Below, piece by piece: positions 48,878 to 64,000 of a DNA stretch of 64,000 nt. Both the position numbers and the translations under genes were made by a program. How positions within the stretch are numbered: the stretch's first letter is position 1; every line of letters starts with the position of its first letter. A model generated the notes under the pieces. It saw only the letters and a program-made list of their open reading frames with translations. It had not been told where the DNA came from and did no database searches. Source of the DNA: Whitmania pigra (taxonomy: Eukaryota > Annelida > Clitellata > Hirudinida > Haemopidae); contig JAJTWR010000231.1 in assembly GCA_021613335.1 (NCBI GenBank), positions 1,073,501-1,137,500 of the forward strand. The letters run 5' to 3'.

Positions 48878-51800
48878 TCACCGTTTTTGAGGCCTCCGAG
48901 TCGTGTCATTGTTGTGTGAAGGTGCTACTGCAGCACCACCACTGCTACTCAGGATGTTGTTCTTGAACATTAATTCTGGAGGACCCAGGCAAATGGATGG
49001 TGTTGGTGTCATGGTAACGATGGTTAATGAAGTTGAAACAAAGAAAAACAATGACACCTGCCAAATCAATGGATGTGGCCCAGTCCAAGAAGTTTTAGAG
49101 TCTGCATCTGGCATGCATGTAAAAGACTTTCCAAATCATTTTTTTAAAATCTCCAAACAAGCATTACTTGATCAGTGGCACAAAACCAAATTACAAACAA
49201 CAATCTGTATTCATTCCCACGTTTCCAGAATTTAACATTCTTTGTTTTCAAGAAAACTATTGATCAGACTCTTCAGAGGTGTCTGATAAATCTAAAACAC
49301 AATTCCAATGCATGTAGCTAAATAATGTTCATTCTGACTGAGAAATAAACATAATCGAACAACAAGTCACCCACCATCTACTAGCTTCTCGATCTTGTTT
49401 AGCGTATCCTCGACAAACAATTGATCACTTTTGATGATTTTGCAGTTGGAATAGATCTATAAATATTACCATGAGATCAACCATGGAATTGATTCTCGAA
49501 GGTAGCAAACCAAACCTTGTCAATGTGTCCTTTCTCATTTGTGAGTCTGCTTTAAAAGTTAAGCATTTTACACTCAATTCATTACAAGTTGGGTTGCAAT
49601 TTATAAATTAAAAAAGAACTTACTCACTTTTAATAAAAAAATGAATATAAATTGGAAAAATTCTACCTTTTGGCAAGTTTGAGTTTTTGTTCGTTGTTCT
49701 TAAGCATTTTCTGTAGGCTGTTTAAGGAATTCATGAAATGAAGCCATTTCGGAGCTGGAAAGTGCTCTGTAGCACAATGACAAAAGGCGTTTAAAGGATT
49801 AATCTAATGGTTTCTTATGATGTACAAACTTTTGGTATGTCAACAATACAAATTCCTTCATAAGTTTCAAAAAAAAAATAAAGCAATGAAAGAAAATTTA
49901 ATTTATCATTTTAGACAATTTTTCTTAATGTCAACTTCTAAAACACTGACCATTACCCAAACATGGGAAATCCATGGAGTGTAAATTTTGTGGCACTGTT
50001 ACATCATGGAGAATCTGTCAGATTCATTGAGTGACAAATAAGTAAATAAGTAAAGAAATTTAATTTACCTAAATCAATAATAGATGAGGTCAAAATGTCA
50101 GTTAAGTACAAAATGGACAAAGACCATTTAGATCATTTTTAGCTTGATTATTATATAGATGATGTTTAAGAAATAAAAAATTGTCCCTAATGTAATACCT
50201 TATTCCGAGAAATCTTATTCCCACAAATTAAACAACAATCGAGCGAAGAGCACAACTCCATTCTGTCATCCAATCCTTCAGCTGAAGAACAGGATTCAAC
50301 TGAGCCTGATAAATACATACAAACCTTGCAATGATAACTAAAAGATATCGATATTACTTAAAAGCGTGGTTGACATGTGAAATGAACATTTAATATCAAT
50401 AGTAAAATTCAACTTAAAGTGGCAAATGTTAATAAAATAAAAATGTTATGATCTAAAATGAATTATTTATCAGCAGAGACACTATCATGTTTTATGTCTA
50501 TTAATATAATATTAAAACTATGAATCCATCAAAGTCATTGTATCTATCAGATCATTCAATGAGATTCTTATAAGTTGTTCAGTTTGACATTTATTAAAAT
50601 TTAATAATAAATTAATTAATATTACAGTTTGAATCATCAAATTATAATAACAAGTGCTTGTCCTGTGAGTTGTATTGACTGCTTGTTCATTGGGATCTTG
50701 GGTTGGGTGATTTATTTCCAAGTTAATGGACCGTTTGTCGGACCAGCAGAGCATCTCTCCTAGAAATGAAGTTGTCTTCATTGATGATCTTATTGCAGCA
50801 CAAAAATACATTTATCACGTCACAAAGCATATTCTAAACTGACCATCTTGAATACTGCTTGAATCAGTTGAGACAGACACAATATCTGAGGTTCCAAGGT
50901 TGTAGTTCAGCTTTAAGAAGTACACATTTATTATATTATATCTATTACACTACATTTAATAATACATAATAATAATAATAATAATAATAACAATAATAAA
51001 ATAATAAATTTGTAAGGCTCCTTGTGTTCTTGCAGTCCAATGATGTCCTGAGTACCTTCAGGTAGTGCTTGAATAGCTCAAATGTTTATGATGTGTTTAT
51101 GTTATGTCAATGTCAATATTATATTACATTATACATTTACACTATTTCAAGGTAAGTTATCACCTCCTGAATTTCTTCATGCGTCATGACACAAACTTTC
51201 CTAAATGACACGTGCCTCGTTGCCCCATCAAGAAAGGACACCTCGTATTTTCTCTCTGTTGAAATGAAAATCTTAGCATTATTTTGTGCATTATTAAAAA
51301 TTTCATTTATTGAACTTATTCAACATGTCAGAAACCAACGTCGGTGATTGATGCTCCTAATTCTTCCAGGGTAACTTTCACCATCTTTCCAGGGAGCTGA
51401 TACATACTGACCTACTTTAAGGAACTGTTTTAATCAAACATTCTCAATTAAAATTTAAATTCTATTGAAGATGTTTTTACTTAATTAAGCATAGTAAAAT
51501 GTTTTTAGTAATTTGTCAGCATAATTTGAAACAAAAAGAGCTAAACTTCTGAGAGCAAACTACCTGTGTTGAAGATGTTTTTAAACTTTCTCTATATTTG
51601 TTCAATGGGCGTATTTTGTTGCTATTAGATGAAAACCACTCATCAAATCTTTGATTCCATCCCTCAAAGTGAACCAGAATTGCGTCTTCTTTTTCATCAC
51701 AAGCAACGACTTTAGAAGGATACCTTTAAGTTTGAGTTTCAAAAGTGGTATTCTTCACAAGTCGTTATAAAGTCTTTGGCTTCACCACACAAATAATATT

Positions 51801-52017
51801 AATCTAATATCTCCTCATTAAACTCAATTTTGAATTAGAATAACTGGGGACAAAATATCATCACATTCTATATAGTAATTTCTTTTTAATAAATTGTTAA
51901 AATGTGCCCGTATAAATTCAAATAAATGAAAACAAATTAGGAAAGTGCATCTCACCAAACATTCATGAAATCCTTGGCCTCAACCCTGTCTCCCACTTTC
52001 CAGCGTAAACTGGTCAT
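48878..52017 (-). CDS. PHF20-like tandem Tudor protein, eleven exons
   Basis: Exons (high-low): 52017-51956, 51723-51564, 51406-51340, 51255-51164, 50910-50844, 50305-50199, 50014-49951, 49766-49667, 49549-49516, 49456-49375, 49107-48878; total 1065 bp, 354 aa, with phases in agreement. Tudor 1 (residues 4-65) has WKVGDRVEAKDFMNVWYPSK and LVHFEGWNQRFDEWF, the aromatic-cage style of PHF20 and PHF20L1, which read methyl-lysine. Tudor 2 (about 75-125) has YVSAPWKDGESYPGRIRSI and KYEVSFLDGATRHVSF. Then come a Ser/Asp-rich linker, CCLICGNKISRN (two CXXC-type cysteines) and a helix MNSLNSLQKMLKNNEQKLKL. Vertebrate PHF20 is about 1000 aa with AT-hook, C2H2 and PHD finger; none is seen here, so this is either a short paralogue or a separate tandem Tudor family. 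The C-terminal exon is the least certain. It converges on the BED gene. Confidence 0.68.
50955..51006. repeat. (AAT)n microsatellite in an intron of the Tudor gene
   Basis: About 15 AAT units with a single CAA interruption. Confidence 0.8.
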
Positions 52018-53085
52018 TCTTATTCCGTCCCAGATTTTGTCAAAACTTGTCTATTATATAAACGGTGTGACACTTATCCAAAATCTACTCTTAACCCAAT
52101 CCAACTTTATTTCAGAAAAATGCAATTTGAATTCAAGGTACATAAAAACAAGCGAATATTTGATAACAAATGTTTAAAAGTTAAATATGAACCTAGCAAT
52201 TAATTTGCTGGTATATTTATCTTTATTAGTAGTGATTGCGCTGAAAATTTAAAAAATACATTATTAATGCAATATTTTTATTTTAAATTATTGTTTTAAG
52301 TTTGTGCTTTATTCTAATTAGTATTTACTTAATATCCTTGAGATAGATAAATTAATTGTTACGATCTGCTGAAAAGCGCTGGACTAAATAAATGCAAATG
52401 ACGATTCGTGATTGAGTTCAGGGACGTCATTTCAGTTTTTTCCAAGGGGCAAACAACGCCCCCCATGAGTTCCATCAATCCATTAACATGAAGAGATGCT
52501 ATTTTGTGCTTTTTTGCGTTGCCATCCCCACCTCCATTGACCTATTCTTCTCGGAGACCGAGAACAAAATCAAATTCCACCAGTGAACTCGAAAAAACTT
52601 TAGGGCAGTATGGGAGAACCACTGTCACAAGTTTTAGTTAAGACAAGTGATTAGCGAGTGATTTTTGGGCGGAAGCGGTTATCAAATTCGTTGATGGAAT
52701 GTATCAGATAATATGATAGTGCATTTCCTTCTTATTAAGTTATAAATCTCAATAACAATATGGTAATAAAGCAAATGTCTTAACAAGCTCAATCAATTCG
52801 GGTTTAATTGTATTAATTATTATACAACTTAAAGATATATTAACTTCCCTTAGTTTGTTCATTCAAGTGCATTTAATAAAATGCAGTTATTAAGATTGAT
52901 TAGATTTTCATGAAGAGTGGAAGACAATCATCGAATGAATCAGTTCGTGATATAACGTTCAAAATGTTTCGTCCTCAAATGGCTTCACATCCATGCTTCC
53001 AGTAACATGCAATTGTTGATTATATCGTTGTTTTTTCAATTTATCTTATTTTGAAGGGTTGATTTAAAATTATAAGTTATGACGG
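52018..53085. other. Intergenic region with a possible hAT-type end
   Basis: No gene recognised. CAGGGACGTCATTTCAG near 52420-52436, followed by a run of Cs, resembles a hAT terminal repeat; no partner end was found. Confidence 0.4.
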
Positions 53086-53555
<470 letters not shown>

Positions 53556-54091
53556 CAAGAACGATAATAACATTTTAAATATAATTCATTATATCGTTCA
53601 AATATCATCGTTTAATTCATCACACGCCCTAAAGAAGATTCCAATGAATCGTTTTGTTAATCACTAGCTTTAATGTTCAACTACCGGAAGAAATCAAGTG
53701 GATTAGCTTCTGAGAATTCACGTACTTATGAATGAAAGTCTTTCTTCTTGGCCGATAATTTATTACTACGAAATCTTATTGTCAAAATATTTCTCAGCTA
53801 AACAATGACGGTGTAATTGCGGGACAACCGTGTCGTTGCTGCGTCTGGTTTGAATCTTTACAATGTTTTCAAATCAAAAAGTCCTTACAATGAGATATGA
53901 GGTTTTCAATGCAAAATCAGCCGAATGAAATCATAATTTTTGATTTTAGACATTACATCTAATTTTATTACAACGAGAGGACATCATCTCTTATATCACT
54001 TCTCAGAAAGTTGCGAACAGGGTGGGATACGTGCACTGATGAACTATTTATAAAGCATCGTCAGCCTTCACGAATGCCGATAAAGAAAACA

Positions 54092-61016
<6,925 letters not shown>

Positions 61017-61209
61017 ACGTTCGTCAATAACTAACAAGACTCCCGGTTTTGACTCCGCCAGCTCACGCGTATTTATTGCATTTTACCGACGTTGTCTAGG
61101 ACGTTTCAATGTTTTGCATTGACACGTTGCGAATTCTTCGAAGCTATTTTTACTAAGTCATCGAGCTTTCTTCATGCTCTTCATCAGGCTACTCAGATTT
61201 TTTCAAAAC

Positions 61210-61215
61210 AATAAA
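61210..61215 (+). promoter_or_regulatory. Polyadenylation signal of the astacin gene
   Basis: AATAAA about 195 bp after the stop at 61014-61016. Confidence 0.5.
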
Positions 61216-61216
61216 C

Positions 61217-61866
61217 ATATTTCCAATGAAGTAGATTCGGAGTGCTTTTTGTTTTCTACATATTTCGTCAATTTGCTTTGTCGGTACCAGGCATGACAAT
61301 CCCCAAATTACTTCTTGACGTCATTTTCAGATATCTTCATATGGATTACAAAAGGACCTTTTAGATTCTTAGTAATGTTTTCAACATATCTTAGAATCAT
61401 TCAAGCTTTTGGTACATAGGCATTCATATCAATTACAGGCAATCATAATTAATCTTTGGATCATTAGAGAAAACAAAATGGACACTGACTTTTACATATT
61501 CTCTAGCTGCTTATGCCAATAAAACGTAATTTTCATCTTAAGGTGGGTTTGGATAAGGATGACACCAAGCAAAAGCATATGCACCAGTGTTATTATTTAA
61601 AAGTTTTTGTAATAACATGTTATTCACAACATTTATGAATTTTATCTCGATCTAACAATATTCCCATTAGCAATGTATTTCTTAAAAACATTGTGGACGT
61701 AAACAAGTAAAATTATTTAGCCTCAGGTTATATGTAAACTGACAAAGATAAGGGATATTAAGTACATACATATAATGGTGATAATTGTAACATGCAAATA
61801 CCATAATAACGTATTTGAAAAAACTTATTTGAACCATTGCCTAACCTGTTGTAAGTGTAACCTAAC
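61217..61866. other. Convergent spacer between the astacin and ASCC3 genes
   Basis: About 650 bp, AT-rich, nothing recognised. Confidence 0.45.
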
Positions 61867-61872
61867 TTTATT
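61867..61872 (-). promoter_or_regulatory. Polyadenylation signal of ASCC3
   Basis: AATAAA on the minus strand (TTTATT on plus), 75 bp past the ASCC3 stop. Confidence 0.6.
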
Positions 61873-61946
61873 GAATTACAAAACCTATGTGACAGAGCCA
61901 CAAAAACTAATTTTTCTAGCAATAATATTTCCAGCACGACAAGGAA

Positions 61947-63912
61947 TCATTTTTCCACTTCAAGGAAAATCTCGTATTGTTGATCGAGGTTCAAGTACGA
62001 GTCACTCATCAGATAAAGAGTGTAGATAACTCTCCCTGGTCTTTCAGGGGCAGTGAACAACAACTGAGCTCTGGTCTTGTTTCTGATGAAACCGATTTTC
62101 TTCAGAGCCAAGACATTCTTTGTCTCAACTTCACCAAGTACCAGGATCCATCCTTCCTCTTTTGGTTTTGGGAACTTTGTGGGATAAACGTAATTGTCCT
62201 TCTTCTGTAGATAAAATCATAAGTTAGAAAGAGTTGCACTCCAATTATGGAAAACAGCAACGCGGACAATTGTCACCTTAATGTTGCTGCTTCTGCTCAG
62301 CTCGACGGACAAGGTGCATTCTTTTCCGGCAAAGACCTTCGTCCAAGACACCCTTCGACTCATGTCTGGATTGAAGTAAGATTACATTATAATAAATTAT
62401 TCAAGCGATCGATTTAAGATTACATTAATAATACATTGGCCAAATGATTGAAATAAGTTTATAATAGGAATTGTATATTATATGGTATTAATAATATTAT
62501 ATAATACAATGCCTGTGGAATGACTTATAAAGAGGTTAATTAAGAGAACAGTCACCTTGATGGAAGAGTTTAACGACGTGTGGTTTCGAGTCGCTTCCAC
62601 CGTTTTCGCTGTCGTCGTTCGACGAATCACACGAGAGGGACATGGCCGTTCTTATCACGGGCAGCATGTTGAGAGTATCCACGATCTGAAAAGTTATTCG
62701 TTTGTCAGGAAATTTGCCGACTTAATGCGAGGATGATGAATTATCAGCATCAGGAATGTTATTATAGGTGAAAGCAATAAGTGATACCTGATTGATTTGT
62801 TGTGAGTTCAATGATCCTCGAAGCATATTTTCCAGCAACTGTGTTCTCCCTCCTGCCAACTTCATCAATTCAGGCAAAGAATTTATTTCGTCTCCTCCAT
62901 TCCTGCTCAAAATGGTTGCAATGTTAGAAGCATTGGCATCGAAAAATAACTTCATAATTGGCCTTTAAGTAAGTGCTACATCATCGTATTTTGCAACTCA
63001 CCTGAAGCAATGAAGGAGGTTTTCAGTGACATGTGGCAAACAAAGAAGGGGATTTTGATGGACCCACAATCCCTGGACCACCATCTGAACCAATTGGATC
63101 ACCTGGAGAGTGGTCACCAACCATCCCTCCTCTGCACTCAAATCTATCATGGACTGAAATGAAAATGAAATTTAAATAACAAAATAATAACAACCAACAA
63201 ATTACTTAATTATTATCAAAGAGGTATCGCATCCAGGTTTAACGTGAAGTGATACAGCATGACAAAATTAAGGAGTTAATTTTTCACTCCACCGACCTGA
63301 AGAACTCTAATGGCCTGATCCATGACGGACTTGGTGTCCGTGAAATAGTCGGCAATCGGGAGAGGACACCTAGAGAAGTGGGCCTGGAAAAGCAGGTGAG
63401 TCTTGGTGCTGGACTTGTCGTAGGTGAACGCCTCGACTTTGATCGGAAGTTTCCTCGAAAGCTCCTCGTTCAACTGGTCTTCGTTATGCCTCACAGGAAG
63501 CATGCTGAATTCGTAGGCATTCTGGAGAAGAAATTGCATTAAGAATAAGAAATATAAAGTTATTCAATTAAAAATATAATTGAAATAACATGTTGAGATC
63601 ATCAGTGTCAGTTGAATGAGCATCCATAAATATAATAAAGTCATAGAAAAATATCTACCAAATAACATTTAATAAGCAACTTAAATAATTAATTGAGCTT
63701 AATAGTAATAATACAATTACTAATAAACACTGACAATAATTAATAAATCATCATGAATTAGAACCGAAACTGACCGACAAAATTTTCAAGAGGTCCACAA
63801 CGGAAGATTCCGGTTTCAAAAATTCTTTGAAGTGACGAATGGTTAAGTGACTGAGATAGTAGTAGGAAGATATTTTGCCACCAGTTGTGGGAACAATGTT
63901 GAAGTTGTCCTC
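61947..63912 (-). CDS. ASCC3: ASCC3 helicase, C-terminal seven exons (partial)
   Basis: Exons (high-low): 63912-63775, 63521-63297, 63153-63002, 62962-62788, 62685-62556, 62365-62277, 62204-61947; 388 codons ending at TGA (61949-61947). They match the C-terminal half of the second Sec63-like cassette of ASCC3, a Ski2-like 3'-5' helicase. ASCC3 unwinds DNA for ALKBH3 alkylation repair and splits collided ribosomes with ASCC2 and TRIP4. Diagnostic blocks: SSYYYLSHLTIRHFKEFLKP, LPVRHNEDQLNEELSRKLP, EEGWLVTTLQVIQLVQMVVQ, SLPELMKLAGG, and the immunoglobulin-like end with FPKPKEEGWILVLGEVETK, GRVIYTLYLMSDSYLNLDQQ and YEIFLEVEK. The order separates it from SNRNP200 by similarity, though the two families are related. 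The helicase motor lies upstream, beyond the window. An acidic insert (CDSSNDDSENGGSD) is lineage-specific. No break is seen. Confidence 0.87.
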
Positions 63913-64000
63913 CTAATTTCAACAAACCAAAAGTTAATATTTATTAATATCACATAGCATTCAAAACATCAAGTAATATTCATTAATATCACTTCATTTT

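Overview
This is an AT-rich nuclear genome segment from an invertebrate animal. Evidence: dense GT-AG introns of mostly 50-1000 bp, AATAAA polyadenylation signals, animal-type genes (PIAS, INTS15, ERI2 with a GRF finger, an astacin-CUB protease, an MGA-like protein), tRNA-derived SINEs and decayed hAT and non-LTR elements. I cannot name the lineage from sequence alone. No operon, CRISPR array or prokaryotic feature is present.

Layout, left to right. The last exon of PPAT (+) ends at 416. A tRNA-like SINE, a broken non-LTR retrotransposon with a restriction-like endonuclease end (-, 940-2640) and hAT transposase debris follow. An MGA-like gene (+, 6300-10966) is separated by a transposon-filled gap (hAT copies in opposite orientations, a minisatellite) from a complete PIAS SUMO E3 ligase gene (+, 15200-19271). 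CCDC86 (-, 19981-20923) converges on PIAS. After a 3.3 kb gap with no clear gene come two same-strand genes: TNPO3 (-, 24262-32225; 26 exons, 909 codons, one GC-AG intron) and DKC1 (-, 32906-35900; carries an apparent one-base frameshift). INTS15 (+, 38466-40680) and ERI2 (-, 42368-45534) face each other across a partly duplicated spacer. A small BED-finger gene (+, 46725-48330) converges on a PHF20-like tandem Tudor gene (-, 48878-52017). After long trinucleotide repeats comes a secreted astacin/CUB/CUB protease with a lysine-rich tail (+, 54092-61016), converging on the C-terminal exons of ASCC3 (-, 61947 to beyond the window).

Functionally most genes are housekeeping and act in RNA or chromatin biology: snRNA 3' processing (INTS15), rRNA pseudouridylation and telomerase (DKC1), nucleolar biology (CCDC86), SR-protein import (TNPO3), RNA exonuclease (ERI2), ribosome-collision and alkylation repair helicase (ASCC3), SUMOylation (PIAS) and chromatin (MGA-like, PHF20-like). 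PPAT belongs to purine synthesis and the astacin to the extracellular space. I see no linked pathway and no clear novel multi-gene system. The points most worth checking are the MGA-like protein with no T-box in view and several SUMO-interaction-like motifs next to a SUMO ligase gene, the DKC1 frameshift, an orphan repeat-bearing exon in the INTS15/ERI2 spacer, and the basic tail of the astacin. All exon boundaries were read by eye from splice signals, phase agreement and family similarity; no transcript data were available.
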